Shown: positions 21,801 through 30,346 of the stretch, in pieces
Position numbering within the stretch: the stretch's first letter is position 1
How the letters are laid out: every line of letters starts with the position of its first letter
From: Pelagibacteraceae bacterium AG-430-F16
GTDB taxonomy: Bacteria > Pseudomonadota > Alphaproteobacteria > Pelagibacterales > Pelagibacteraceae
Length of the DNA: 64,000 nt
Reading direction: 5' to 3'
Assembly: GCA_003213015.1 (NCBI GenBank)
Contig: QCOG01000001.1
Coordinates: forward strand, 305,960 to 369,959
The notes under the pieces: model-generated
The model's input: only the letters and a program-made list of their open reading frames with translations
Told to the model about the DNA's origin: nothing
The model's database searches: none
Position numbers and translations under genes: made by a program

Positions 21801-22291
21801 AAGATAAAGAAATTAGTGAGGGATCAGTTGCAGCAACTATACTTAAAATTCAAGAAAAGAAAACACAAAAGGGAACGTCATACGCAATAATTAAATTTTC
21901 TGATCAATCAAGCATATTCGAATTATTTGTTTTTTCTGACACATTTGAATTAAATAGAAGTAAGATTAAAGAGGGTAATTCAGTAATTTTGACTATACAG
22001 AAAATTACTAAGCAAAATGATCCTCAATCTACAAGGTTAAATGTCAAAAAAATAATTTCATTAGATGATCTTATTAATAAACCGATTAATTCAATAAGTT
22101 TTAAAGTAAAAAATGTTGACGAAGTTGATAAACTATCTAAAATGCTGAAAAAAGGTGGAGATGTTGAGGTAAATATCAATGTTGTATCAAGCGATAAGGC
22201 GTATAAAATAAAACTTAAAGATAAGCGTTTAATCGATAGAAAAACCGTGAATCTCATAAAGAATCAAGGAATTTCAACAACAATTCATTGA
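18884..22291 (+). CDS. dnaE: DNA polymerase III alpha subunit
   Basis: The replicative polymerase (1135 aa from this start). Order: N-terminal PHP domain, catalytic core with PDFDIDFCEEKRD (the catalytic Asp pair) and GPGRGSGAGSLVAW, HhH region, then an OB-fold. I prefer the ATG at 18884 (MEKFKKTFNHLKIH), which places the PHP start as in homologues and overlaps lolD by 14 bases. An in-frame ATG at 18863 would add seven residues. PHP metal residues are partly replaced (HTQYS, SDTSN), as in other DnaE proteins that rely on a separate proofreading exonuclease. Confidence 0.97.
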   Translation: MEKFKKTFNHLKIHTQYSICEGAIKIDDLSKYCKDNKVKAIGMSDTSNLCGSLEFSEQISKSKTQPIIGSQIKFKFNDIIGSLPIIAKNSDGYKELINLSSKSFLENSDINDPHCKIELLFNCSKNLIILSGGINNLSGVLFQKGRVDELEKLYFSLNKNFGDNFYIEIQRHGDLNEKNFENFNLSVSKKINAPIIATNEVYYLNKEMSEAHDALLCIGSKNYINDKQRIRLTSNHYFKSDDEMKEIFSDLPEALENNYNLPLRCSFRPEYSKPLLPDINSSNNISSDDQLKKDANEGLINKFKEKFEDGNLKGEKFLKYKKRLDHEINIICEMNYSSYFLIVSDYIIWAKKNNIPVGPGRGSGAGSLVAWCLQITDVDPIYFGLIFERFLNPDRISMPDFDIDFCEEKRDLVFEYLNKKYKDSVAHIITFGKLKARMVIRDVGRVMGLPYGFVDSICKMIPFDPSRPMSLTECINSEPRLQKIINEDKRVDKLIKLSLKLEGLNRNFATHAAGVVIADKKLIDTVPLYKDTSSNLLLPSTQFDMYSAENSGLIKFDFLGLKTLTVINNTIKLLNKKKIDFNIEKINYEDQTVFDLLSSGKTVGLFQLESSGMRDALTQMKPNRLEDIIALVALYRPGPMSNISIYNDCKHGKRSPDYLHPKLENILKSTYGVIIYQEQVMQIAQVLSGFTAGEADILRRAMGKKKRSELEKQKTRFIDGAYQNGIQKDVAAGIFLKIEPFAEYGFNKSHAAAYAIIAYQTAYLKTHFTNEFFSASMSMEMSNQKKLGEFYEELKRLDINIVPPNINLCNSDFYSDTKNFYYALGALKNVGYDAISNIVKERKKNGKYKSLNDFINRVNPKDINKLQMEALTKAGAFDNIFKDRKSIFESIPNLISKSKNIYENKSLNQIDLFTDSEESNVIDAVDNLGEWSFQEKMAKEFETVGFFISDHPLNQYQDIFKEFNILSYKNVNEDKEISEGSVAATILKIQEKKTQKGTSYAIIKFSDQSSIFELFVFSDTFELNRSKIKEGNSVILTIQKITKQNDPQSTRLNVKKIISLDDLINKPINSISFKVKNVDEVDKLSKMLKKGGDVEVNINVVSSDKAYKIKLKDKRLIDRKTVNLIKNQGISTTIH

Positions 22292-22413
22292 TTTATCTCT
22301 TGCCTTTATCTCAATAAATTTATAAAACGCTTTAAAAATACGCACAAGGCTTTTGGTTAATAACCTCCGGTCCTTAAATGGAAATAGCTTTGGTGGCACA
22401 ACCGGGAAAAATT
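22292..22413 (+). promoter_or_regulatory. rpsB leader RNA (ribosomal protein S2 type) with possible promoter
   Basis: This 122-base region between dnaE and rpsB is noticeably more GC-rich than other gaps. It contains complementary segments CCGGT (22367-22371) and ACCGG (22401-22405), extendable by a G-U pair, and a small hairpin GGTT/AACC just upstream. The distal arm ends just before the rpsB ATG, so folding could mask the ribosome site. A weak promoter may be TTGCCT (22300-22305) with TATAAA (22321-22326), 15 bases apart. A structured cis-regulatory leader before rpsB has been described for 'Ca. Pelagibacter'; I infer this is the same element. Confidence 0.65.
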
Positions 22414-23184
22414 ATGAAGATACCTAACTTATCAATACAACAACTTTTAGAAGCGGGCGTACATCTAGGTCATAAAACATTGAGATGGAATCCAAAAATG
22501 AAAAAATATATTTTTGGGAAAAGAGACTCTGTTCATATTATTGATTTAACTCAAACTCTTGAGCTTACTAATAAAGCTTTAGAAAAAATCTACGAAACTA
22601 TTACAAACAATGGAAAAATTTTGTTCATCTCAACAAAAAAACAAGCTTCAGAGGCTATTGCTGAGTTGGCGAAATCTACTGATCAATATTTTGTAAATTA
22701 TCGATGGCTGGGAGGAATGTTAACTAATTGGGGCACTATATCAAATTCTATTAAAAAACTTCAAAAAATAAATACTGACTTAAAATCAGAAAATAGAGGT
22801 TTTACAAAAAAGGAACTTTTAAAAATGAGCATTCAAAGAGATAAACTCCAAAGATCCCTAGGGGGTATATCTGACATGAAAAAAGTTCCTGATTTGGTTT
22901 TCATAATTGATACAAACTACGAGTCTCTAGCGATAAAAGAGTCTATAAAATTAAATATTCCGATAATTGCTATACTTGATACAAATTCAGATCCAGAGGG
23001 TATTGATTTTCCAATACCAGGAAATGATGATGCTAGAAGATCAATCGATCTCTATTGTTCTTTGGTAAAGGAGACCATTAGTAATGCTAGGAAAAATATT
23101 CCTGAGGATACAAAAAAAAATGGCGAACAAAAAGTGACAACACCCAAATCCCCTTCCATTGCACTAAAAAAAAAAATTAATTAA
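22414..23184 (+). CDS. rpsB: 30S ribosomal protein S2
   Basis: Small-subunit ribosomal protein (256 aa from this start). It opens [21 protein letters not shown], the standard S2 N-terminus, and contains [25 protein letters not shown] and [19 protein letters not shown]. An in-frame ATG at 22378 would add 12 non-conserved residues that lie inside the structured leader, so I prefer 22414. It heads the rpsB-tsf-frr translation cluster. Likely regulated by feedback through the leader. Confidence 0.96.
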   Translation: MKIPNLSIQQLLEAGVHLGHKTLRWNPKMKKYIFGKRDSVHIIDLTQTLELTNKALEKIYETITNNGKILFISTKKQASEAIAELAKSTDQYFVNYRWLGGMLTNWGTISNSIKKLQKINTDLKSENRGFTKKELLKMSIQRDKLQRSLGGISDMKKVPDLVFIIDTNYESLAIKESIKLNIPIIAILDTNSDPEGIDFPIPGNDDARRSIDLYCSLVKETISNARKNIPEDTKKNGEQKVTTPKSPSIALKKKIN

Positions 23185-23188
23185 TTAA

Positions 23189-24040
23189 ATGAGTGATCTT
23201 GAAAGTGTAAAAAAGTTAAGAAGCACCACTGGTGCAGGTTTTAAGGATTGCAATAGTGCGTTGAAGGAGGCTTCAGGAGATTTAGATAAAGCAATTGAAA
23301 TTTTAAGAATAAAAGGTATTTCAAAAGCTTCAAAAAAAATGTCCAGAGAGGCCAACGAGGGCCTGGTATTTATTTATGGTGATGAAAAAAAAACATCTAT
23401 AATTGAAATCAATTGTGAGACAGATTTTGTTGCCAAAAATGATGATTTTTTAAATTTTACTAAAGAAATTGGAGAGATAAACAACTTTGTTAATTCTGAT
23501 ATAGAAAAACTCAATAATAGTAAAATGAAAAATGGATCAACTGTATCTCAAAATTTGGTTGATTTAATAGCAAAAATTGGTGAAAAAATTACCATTGGAA
23601 GATCAAAAACATTAGAAAACTCTAAATCAAAAATTTTTACCTACAATCATTCAATAGTTAAAGATAATCTATCTAAACTTGGTGTTATTGTAAGTTTAGA
23701 ATTTGAAAAGAGCTCGAAAGATATTGAGCAATTTGGAAAACAACTCTCAATGCATATTGCTGCATCAAACCCAATGGTAGTAGATAAAAAAGATATCAAA
23801 GATGATGTTATTGAAAAAGAAAAAAAAATTGTTGAAAAAGGACTAAAGAATCTTGGTAAACCTAAAGAAATTGCTGAAAAAATAAGTATCGGCAAAATTA
23901 ATAAATTTAAAGAAGATAATAGTTTATTAACTCAAGACTGGGTTATGGATCCTAAATTAAAAGTAAAAGATGTTTTATCAAAAGTTGATTTAAAAAGTTT
24001 AAAGATAAAGGATTTTATTAGAATTAAAATTGGCGAATAA
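23189..24040 (+). CDS. tsf: Elongation factor Ts
   Basis: The guanine-nucleotide exchange factor for EF-Tu (283 aa). An N-terminal UBA-like domain has [19 protein letters not shown], and the core contains the conserved TDFVAKND. Two dimerisation subdomains follow. It lies four bases after rpsB, and its stop overlaps the frr start by one base. In most proteobacteria pyrH lies between tsf and frr; here nothing intervenes. Confidence 0.97.
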   Translation: MSDLESVKKLRSTTGAGFKDCNSALKEASGDLDKAIEILRIKGISKASKKMSREANEGLVFIYGDEKKTSIIEINCETDFVAKNDDFLNFTKEIGEINNFVNSDIEKLNNSKMKNGSTVSQNLVDLIAKIGEKITIGRSKTLENSKSKIFTYNHSIVKDNLSKLGVIVSLEFEKSSKDIEQFGKQLSMHIAASNPMVVDKKDIKDDVIEKEKKIVEKGLKNLGKPKEIAEKISIGKINKFKEDNSLLTQDWVMDPKLKVKDVLSKVDLKSLKIKDFIRIKIGE

Positions 24041-24591
24041 TGTTCAAAGAAGTCTTGTATAACCAAAAAATGACCAAAACGTTTGATGTTTTTGTAAAAG
24101 AGTTAGCATCTTTAAGAACTGGTCGAGCAAATGCAAGTATGCTTGATTTAATTAAAGTAGATGTATATGGGCAAAAAATGCCAATTAATCAATTGGCAAC
24201 GATCACAACCCCTGAACCAAGAGTAATAAATATTCAAGTATGGGATGCAAATAATGTTCCACTTCTAGACTCGGCAATAAAAAAATCAGATCTGGGTTTA
24301 AATCCTCAAGTAGATGGTCAGTTAGTAAGATTACCAATACCAGATTTAAGTGAGGAAAGACGAGTAGAAATAAAGAAGGTAATTAAAACTATGGGTGAAA
24401 AATGTAAAGTTTCAATAAGAAATATTAGAAGGGAAGGAAATGATGAGTTAAAGAAGAAACTAAAATCAAAGGAAATAAGTGAAGATGACGAAAAAAAATT
24501 TGTAAAAACAATTCAAACATATACCGACAACTTTGTTAAAAAGGTTGATGAAAAAGTAACAACCAAAGAAAAAGAAATAATGACTATATGA
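24040..24591 (+). CDS. frr: Ribosome recycling factor
   Basis: Splits post-termination ribosomes together with EF-G (183 aa, family length). The conserved segments LASLRTGRANASMLD, GQKMPINQLATI and RVEIKKVIKTMGEKCKVSIRNIRR (landmark SIRNIRREGND) are present. It overlaps tsf by one base and uppS by four (ATGA). Confidence 0.98.
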   Translation: MFKEVLYNQKMTKTFDVFVKELASLRTGRANASMLDLIKVDVYGQKMPINQLATITTPEPRVINIQVWDANNVPLLDSAIKKSDLGLNPQVDGQLVRLPIPDLSEERRVEIKKVIKTMGEKCKVSIRNIRREGNDELKKKLKSKEISEDDEKKFVKTIQTYTDNFVKKVDEKVTTKEKEIMTI

Positions 24592-25259
24592 ACCCTATAA
24601 GACATATGGCCATAATAATGGATGGAAATGGTCGATGGGGATTAAAACATAAAAACTCAAGAAATTTAGGCCATAGAGAGGGACTAAAAACTGTTGAGAT
24701 GGTTATAAAATATTGTGTAAAAAAAAAGATTAAGTTTCTCACTTTGTATGCATTTTCAACTGAGAACTGGAAAAGACCCTTAAAAGAACGAAGCTATTTG
24801 TTTAGACTTTTGGAAATTTACTTAACTGAAAAATTAGAGAAATTAAATAACGAAAAAATAAAGATAAAAATTTTAGGGGAAAAAAAATTTTATAATAAAC
24901 TGAATAATTTATTAGATTTTGCGGAAAAAAAGACGATAAGAAATACGAAACTTCAGATCAACCTAGCCCTTAATTATGGATCTAAAAAAGAAATAGTATA
25001 TGCTTTTAATAAGTTGAATAAAAGAAGCAAGATTTCAGAAAATGATATTAATAAAAATCTATATACAAAAAATATTCCAGATCCTGAAATTCTTATACGA
25101 ACAGGGAATACTCAAAGACTTAGTAATTTTCTTTTATGGCAAGCAGCATATACGGAGATATTTTTTGAAAAAAAACTATGGCCAGATTTTAAGGATAAAG
25201 ATTTAAACAAGATAGTGAAAAAATTTAGCAATATTAAAAGAAATTTTGGAAAAATATAA
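24588..25259 (+). CDS. uppS: Undecaprenyl diphosphate synthase
   Basis: A cis-prenyltransferase making the C55 lipid carrier for peptidoglycan and other envelope polymers (223 aa). The catalytic Asp12 is in IIMDGNGRW (9-17). YAFSTENWKRP and the late RTGNTQRLSNFLLWQAAYTE are family hallmarks. It overlaps frr by four bases and cdsA by one. Its place next to dxr groups isoprenoid precursor and polyprenyl synthesis. Confidence 0.96.
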   Translation: MNPIRHMAIIMDGNGRWGLKHKNSRNLGHREGLKTVEMVIKYCVKKKIKFLTLYAFSTENWKRPLKERSYLFRLLEIYLTEKLEKLNNEKIKIKILGEKKFYNKLNNLLDFAEKKTIRNTKLQINLALNYGSKKEIVYAFNKLNKRSKISENDINKNLYTKNIPDPEILIRTGNTQRLSNFLLWQAAYTEIFFEKKLWPDFKDKDLNKIVKKFSNIKRNFGKI

Positions 25260-25915
25260 TGAAGTCAGAATTACTTAAAAGATCTATCTCATCACTTTTT
25301 TTAATAAGCTTAGTATTTCTAAGTGCTTTAATTAATGATTATATTTTTTTGAGTATATTATTCATTGTTGTAATATTGAGTTGGATTGAATGGATTAAAG
25401 TTATTGAAAAAATAAGATTTAAGAAAATTTACCGTATAATCCATATCATACTTTTTTTAATGTATCTTTTAATTGCGTTTATCATTTGTTTTAATGTTTT
25501 CGTTATTGATAAATACTTCTTTTTAACAATACTAATGATTTGTGTTTTTTCAGACGTTGGAGGATATGTGTTTGGAAAAACTTTCGGTGGAAAAAAACTA
25601 ACTAAGATTAGTCCCAATAAGACTGTATCTGGATCGATAGGTTCTTTTATTTTATCCTATATTGGTTTTTTTGTAATATATTTATATTTTGGTGATCTAC
25701 TCTTTGTTAGATTACAAATTGAAGCTTTAGTCTTCATACCTTTTTTTATCTCTTTAATTTGTCAGTTAGGAGATTTATTTATCTCTTATTTCAAAAGAAG
25801 AGCCAAAATAAAAAATACTGGAAATTTAATACCTGGTCATGGAGGGCTATTGGACAGGATTGATGGTTCAATATTTGCTCTTCCAATAGGTTTTATAATA
25901 ATATCTCTCTTTTAA
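25259..25915 (+). CDS. cdsA: Phosphatidate cytidylyltransferase
   Basis: An integral membrane enzyme making CDP-diacylglycerol, the precursor of bacterial phospholipids (218 aa, at the short end of the family). About six hydrophobic helices are seen. The conserved FSDVGGYVFGKTFGG, ISPNKTVSGSIG and the signature GHGGLLDRIDGSIFALPI near the C-terminus are intact. It sits between uppS and dxr. Confidence 0.94.
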   Translation: MKSELLKRSISSLFLISLVFLSALINDYIFLSILFIVVILSWIEWIKVIEKIRFKKIYRIIHIILFLMYLLIAFIICFNVFVIDKYFFLTILMICVFSDVGGYVFGKTFGGKKLTKISPNKTVSGSIGSFILSYIGFFVIYLYFGDLLFVRLQIEALVFIPFFISLICQLGDLFISYFKRRAKIKNTGNLIPGHGGLLDRIDGSIFALPIGFIIISLF

Positions 25916-25918
25916 ATA

Positions 25919-27088
25919 ATGAAAAAAATTATAATATTAGGGTCAACTGGATCAATTGGCAAACAAACTTTAGAAATAATTAGGAAAGATAAGAACAAAT
26001 TTAAAATTCTTTTATTATCTACAGATAAAAACATTAATCTTATATCGAAACAAATTAAAACCTTTAAAGTAAAACACATTGTAGTCACCAACAAAAAAAA
26101 ATATGAAATATTAAAAAAAAAATTTAGAAAAATAAAAATATTCCCAGATTTTAACAAAATAGATAAAGAGCTTAAAGTAAAAGCTGATTATACCATGTCT
26201 GCAATATCAGGAATTGAGGGTTTAAGACCAACAATTAATATTATTAAAAAAACAAAACGAATCGCTATTGCAAACAAGGAGTCAATAATTTGTGGATGGG
26301 AATTGATACAAAAAGAGTTAAAGAGAAATAAAACTGAATTTATACCCGTTGACTCAGAACATTTTTCGATATGGTCAGTAATAAAAAATTATCAAAAAAC
26401 AGATATAGAAAAGATTATTTTAACAGCTTCTGGAGGTCCATTTTTAAATAAAAAAGTCGCAAAAAATGTCAACCCGACTGATGCAACTAATCATCCAAAT
26501 TGGAAAATGGGAAAAAAAATTTCGGTTGATTCAGCAACACTCATGAACAAAGTTTTTGAGGTTATAGAAGCAAAAAATATATTTGATATAGAGTTAAAAA
26601 AATTTGATATTTTAATACATCCCAAATCTTACGTCCATGCAATTATAAAATTAAAAAATGGATTGATAAAAATAATTGCCCATGACACAAATATGAAGAT
26701 CCCAATTTCAAATTCTATTTATATAGGAGAACCTAACCAAAGATTTACAAAATCAAATAATATTAATATACTCAATCTAAATTCATTAAATTTTCAAAAA
26801 GTTGATTCAAAAAAGTTTCCAGTAATTAAAATTTTAAAAAAAATCACAGAAAAAAACAGTTTATTTGATACTATATTAGTTTCAATAAATGACGAACTCG
26901 TGAGTCTTTTTTTAAAAAATAAAATTAATTTTTTGGATATTTCGTCAAAAATTCAGCTTTTAATAAATTTACCATTTTTTTCAAAATTCAAGCATCAAAA
27001 GCCAAATTATTTAGCTCAAATTGAAAAATTAAATGAGTTTGTTAGATTGAAAACGAGAACTTTAAGTGTAAAATCCAAAAAAAAATGA
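25919..27088 (+). CDS. dxr: 1-deoxy-D-xylulose 5-phosphate reductoisomerase
   Basis: The second enzyme of the MEP isoprenoid pathway, making 2-C-methyl-D-erythritol 4-phosphate with NADPH (389 aa). The N-terminal nucleotide loop is GSTGSIG (8-14). The metal and substrate site is seen in ANKESIICGW, PVDSEHFSIW, TASGGPF and KMGKKISVDSATLMNK (landmark SVDSATLMNK). It partners with ispDF in this window. It overlaps bamA by 4 bases (ATGA), so the usual rseP slot between them is absent. Confidence 0.97.
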   Translation: MKKIIILGSTGSIGKQTLEIIRKDKNKFKILLLSTDKNINLISKQIKTFKVKHIVVTNKKKYEILKKKFRKIKIFPDFNKIDKELKVKADYTMSAISGIEGLRPTINIIKKTKRIAIANKESIICGWELIQKELKRNKTEFIPVDSEHFSIWSVIKNYQKTDIEKIILTASGGPFLNKKVAKNVNPTDATNHPNWKMGKKISVDSATLMNKVFEVIEAKNIFDIELKKFDILIHPKSYVHAIIKLKNGLIKIIAHDTNMKIPISNSIYIGEPNQRFTKSNNINILNLNSLNFQKVDSKKFPVIKILKKITEKNSLFDTILVSINDELVSLFLKNKINFLDISSKIQLLINLPFFSKFKHQKPNYLAQIEKLNEFVRLKTRTLSVKSKKK

Positions 27089-29313
27089 AATACATATTAA
27101 TAATTTTATTTATATTTAAGACTGCATTAACATCTGCATATGCAGATATAATAAACAAAATTCAAATAAAAAATAACAATCGTATTACAAAAGAAACAAT
27201 TATTACTTTTGGTGGAATAGAGTTAGGTAAAGATTATTCTCAAGAACAATTGAATGATATACTGTTGGACTTATATAGTACCAATTTTTTTTCAGATATA
27301 AAATTTAATTTACAAGGCGATACTTTAGTTGTAACTGTTCAAGAAAGAAAAATTGTTCAAAAAATTATATTGAACGGTGTTAAGGCTGAAAAAACCAAAA
27401 AATCAATTTTAAAAAACTTAAGCATTAAAGAAAAAAGTCCTTATGTAAATTTTTTAGCTCAACAAGACATTAAAAAAATAAATAATGCCTTAAATAGTGC
27501 AGGTTATTACTTTAATAAAGTTGATGTTTCAATGAACGACAATGAAAATGAAACAGTGGATTTAATTTACAATATAGATTTAGGTGAAAAAACATTAATC
27601 AAAAATATAATTTTTACTGGTGAAAAATTTTATAAAGATAGAAAATTGAAGAATATAATAGTTAGTGAAGAGAGCAAATTTTGGAAATTTATTTCTAACA
27701 AAAAATATTTAAATCCTGAACAAATTAACCTTGATTTAAGACTATTAGAAAAATTTTACCTTAACAAAGGTTTTTATAACGTTAAGATTAAAAATTCATC
27801 CGCAGTCTTTAATGATAATTATTTTAACTTAATTTACAATATAAATTCTGGAAATATTTATACAATTAGAAATACAAAACTTATTCTACCAGATGATTTT
27901 GATGAAAAAGATTTTAAAGAAGTAGAAAATATTTTAATAGATTTAAAAGAAGAGAGATACTCATTAAATAAACTTAACAAAGTTGTAAAGCAAATAGATC
28001 AAATTTCAGTTTCAAGGTTATATGATTTTATTGATGCAAGTATTGAAACAGAAATAATTGGAGAGAATGAATTAGATATATCTTTTATAGTTAAAGAAAG
28101 TGAAAAATTTTATGTCAAAAAGATAAACGTATTAGGTAATAATATTACTGAGGAAAGAGTTATAAGAGATATGTTGGAAGTAGATGAAGGCGACCCTTTT
28201 AATAAACTACTTCATGCAAAATCTTTAAATAATTTAAGAGCCAGAAACATATTTCAAAATGTTAAAAGTGAGATAGTCGACACACAAGATGGTAATTTAA
28301 AAAATATAAATATTACTGTCGAAGAAAAAGCAACGGGTGAAATTCTTGTTGGTGCAGGAGTTGGTTCTGATGGTGGTACGGCAGCATTTTCAGTTTCAGA
28401 AAACAATTTTCTTGGAAAAGGCGTAAAATTATCAACTGGCTTAAGAATAAGTGAGGAACGAATAAGGGGAAATTTTACAGTAACTAATCCAAACTTTAAT
28501 TACTCAGACAAAGCTCTTAGCACGGATATATTTATTACAGATACAGATAAACTTACGGATTTTGGTTATAAGTCGACTGATGCTGGCTTTAGTATTGGAA
28601 CTGCATTTGAACAGTATGATGACTTTTATTTTAGACCTACCTTCAGAACGTCCTACGAAGAATTAACAACAAATTCAGGCGCAAGCGCTAATCTTAAAAA
28701 ACAAGAGGGAACATACTTTACAACAAATATTGGTTATGTTTTAGATTTAGATAAAAGAAATCAAAGGTTTCAAACAACTGATGGTTTTCAATCTAAATTT
28801 GCTCAAAGCATACCATTAATATCTGAAAATAATACATTTCTTAATGGATATCAAATTGATACCTACAATTCATTTAATGACATCAACACTAGCGTAGGTT
28901 TGTATTTAAGATCAGTCACAGGTTTATCAGATGATGTAAGAATATCTGAACGTATAAATTTACCAAGAAAAAGATTAAGGGGTTTTAGGTCTGGTAAAAT
29001 CGGTCCAGTTGATGCTAACGATCATATAGGTGGAAATTATGCTGCTTCCTTAAATTTTCAATCAAATTTGCCGTTTTTATTTCCAAGTTTCCAAAGTGTA
29101 GATTTTAATTATTTCATAGATGCTGCTAATGTTTGGGGAGTTGATTACTCAAGTGCTGTGGGTGACTCAAGTCATATAAGAAGTTCGACTGGCATTGGTC
29201 TTGAATGGTTCTCGCCTATAGGACCTTTTACTTTCACATTAGCTCAACCAATATCAAAAATAGATACTGATGAAACACAGACTTTTCAATTTAATATTGG
29301 AACAACTTTTTAA
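27085..29313 (+). CDS. bamA: Outer membrane protein assembly factor BamA
   Basis: The central outer-membrane beta-barrel insertase (742 aa). A signal peptide of about 20 residues (hydrophobic run ending SAYA) is followed by five POTRA repeats to about residue 400 and a 16-strand barrel. The barrel contains the conserved lid-lock motif KRLRGFRSGKIGP (with RGF) and ends in FNIGTTF, a typical C-terminal phenylalanine signal. It is followed by the Skp chaperone gene after five bases. Confidence 0.97.
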   Translation: MKYILIILFIFKTALTSAYADIINKIQIKNNNRITKETIITFGGIELGKDYSQEQLNDILLDLYSTNFFSDIKFNLQGDTLVVTVQERKIVQKIILNGVKAEKTKKSILKNLSIKEKSPYVNFLAQQDIKKINNALNSAGYYFNKVDVSMNDNENETVDLIYNIDLGEKTLIKNIIFTGEKFYKDRKLKNIIVSEESKFWKFISNKKYLNPEQINLDLRLLEKFYLNKGFYNVKIKNSSAVFNDNYFNLIYNINSGNIYTIRNTKLILPDDFDEKDFKEVENILIDLKEERYSLNKLNKVVKQIDQISVSRLYDFIDASIETEIIGENELDISFIVKESEKFYVKKINVLGNNITEERVIRDMLEVDEGDPFNKLLHAKSLNNLRARNIFQNVKSEIVDTQDGNLKNINITVEEKATGEILVGAGVGSDGGTAAFSVSENNFLGKGVKLSTGLRISEERIRGNFTVTNPNFNYSDKALSTDIFITDTDKLTDFGYKSTDAGFSIGTAFEQYDDFYFRPTFRTSYEELTTNSGASANLKKQEGTYFTTNIGYVLDLDKRNQRFQTTDGFQSKFAQSIPLISENNTFLNGYQIDTYNSFNDINTSVGLYLRSVTGLSDDVRISERINLPRKRLRGFRSGKIGPVDANDHIGGNYAASLNFQSNLPFLFPSFQSVDFNYFIDAANVWGVDYSSAVGDSSHIRSSTGIGLEWFSPIGPFTFTLAQPISKIDTDETQTFQFNIGTTF

Positions 29314-29318
29314 ATATT

Positions 29319-29837
29319 ATGAAAATTAAACTAATTATTATTTTCATATTTTTTCTATTCTCAATACCTTCATATTCTAACGAAAGAGTTGTTTATCTTG
29401 ATGTAGAAAAAATAATGCAGAGTTCAGTTGCTGGTAAGTCAATTATCGCTCAACTAAAATCTAAACAAGAGTTATCTATAACTAAATTCAAAAAAAAAGA
29501 AAAAGATATTATTGAAAGGGAAAAAAAACTAATATCTCAAAAAAATGTACTTAGTAAAGAAGAATTTGGAAAAAAAATAAAAGATTTGAGAAATGAAATT
29601 TCTAATTATCAAAAAGAAAGAAATAGAGTTTTTAACGAAATTACACAATCAAGAGTAAAAGCATCTGCAAAACTAATAAAAAAGCTTAATCCTATTTTAG
29701 AAGATTATTCCAAAAAAAATTCTATCAAAATGATTATGCAAAAGAAACACATCGTCATTGGTAAAAAAGATGATGATATAACAAAAGATATATTAGATTT
29801 GGTAAATCAGAAGGTTAAGAATATTAAGATAGATTAA
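29319..29837 (+). CDS. skp: Skp/OmpH-family periplasmic chaperone
   Basis: A periplasmic holdase for unfolded outer-membrane proteins (172 aa). A signal peptide is seen at residues 1-20 (ending IPSYS). The conserved start of the mature domain is VVYLDVEKIMQSSVAGKS. A long lysine/glutamate-rich coiled coil (about 45-125) forms the tentacles. It lies between bamA and fabZ, as in many proteobacteria. Confidence 0.88.
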   Translation: MKIKLIIIFIFFLFSIPSYSNERVVYLDVEKIMQSSVAGKSIIAQLKSKQELSITKFKKKEKDIIEREKKLISQKNVLSKEEFGKKIKDLRNEISNYQKERNRVFNEITQSRVKASAKLIKKLNPILEDYSKKNSIKMIMQKKHIVIGKKDDDITKDILDLVNQKVKNIKID

Positions 29838-29842
29838 TTATT

Positions 29843-30292
29843 ATGTCTTATAATTTGTCCAAAAAACAAATAATGGAACTTTTACCACACAGAGAGCCAA
29901 TGTTGTTGTTAGATGAATTAATTGACATTAAAAAACTTCATTCGGCAACAGCTATTGTAAATGTAACTAATGAAAGTTTTTTTGTTCAAGGACATTTTCC
30001 AGGACAACCAGTTATGCCTGGTGTTCTAATTGTTGAAGCTTTTGGTCAAGCTGCAGCAGCATTAACAGCTCATGGTTTGGATAAATCTACTTATGAAAAT
30101 AAGCTGGTTTTTTTGATGAGTGTAGAAAAAGCTAAGTTCAGGAATCCTGTTATACCAAATTGCAAACTTGAACTTAAAATCGAAGCAATCAGATCTCATG
30201 GGAGAGTGTGGAAATATAAAGGTGAAGCATTTGTTAAAAATGTTAAAATGGCTGATGCTATGTGGTCTGCCACTATTGTAGATAGGAAATAA
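29843..30292 (+). CDS. fabZ: 3-hydroxyacyl-ACP dehydratase FabZ
   Basis: A hot-dog fold dehydratase of fatty-acid elongation (149 aa). The active-site His51 is in GHFPGQPVMPG (50-60), with the catalytic Glu65 in VLIVEAFGQA. LLPHREPMLLLDEL is the family N-terminal signature. Here it precedes lpxD; the more common order is lpxD-fabZ-lpxA. It competes with LpxA/LpxD for 3-hydroxyacyl-ACP, which may explain the clustering. Confidence 0.96.
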   Translation: MSYNLSKKQIMELLPHREPMLLLDELIDIKKLHSATAIVNVTNESFFVQGHFPGQPVMPGVLIVEAFGQAAAALTAHGLDKSTYENKLVFLMSVEKAKFRNPVIPNCKLELKIEAIRSHGRVWKYKGEAFVKNVKMADAMWSATIVDRK

Positions 30293-30346
30293 TTAGCAAT
30301 AAAACTTGATAAGTAAAAAATAGAAGTATTTGCTATCAACGAATAA

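Noticed and set aside
22378..22413. Upstream ATG for rpsB adding 12 residues
   Set aside because: The extra residues are not part of the S2 family and lie in the structured leader; the ATG at 22414 gives the standard N-terminus.
30293..30346. Small RNA or riboswitch between fabZ and lpxD
   Set aside because: Only one 6-base inverted repeat in 54 AT-rich bases; not enough to support a structured RNA.
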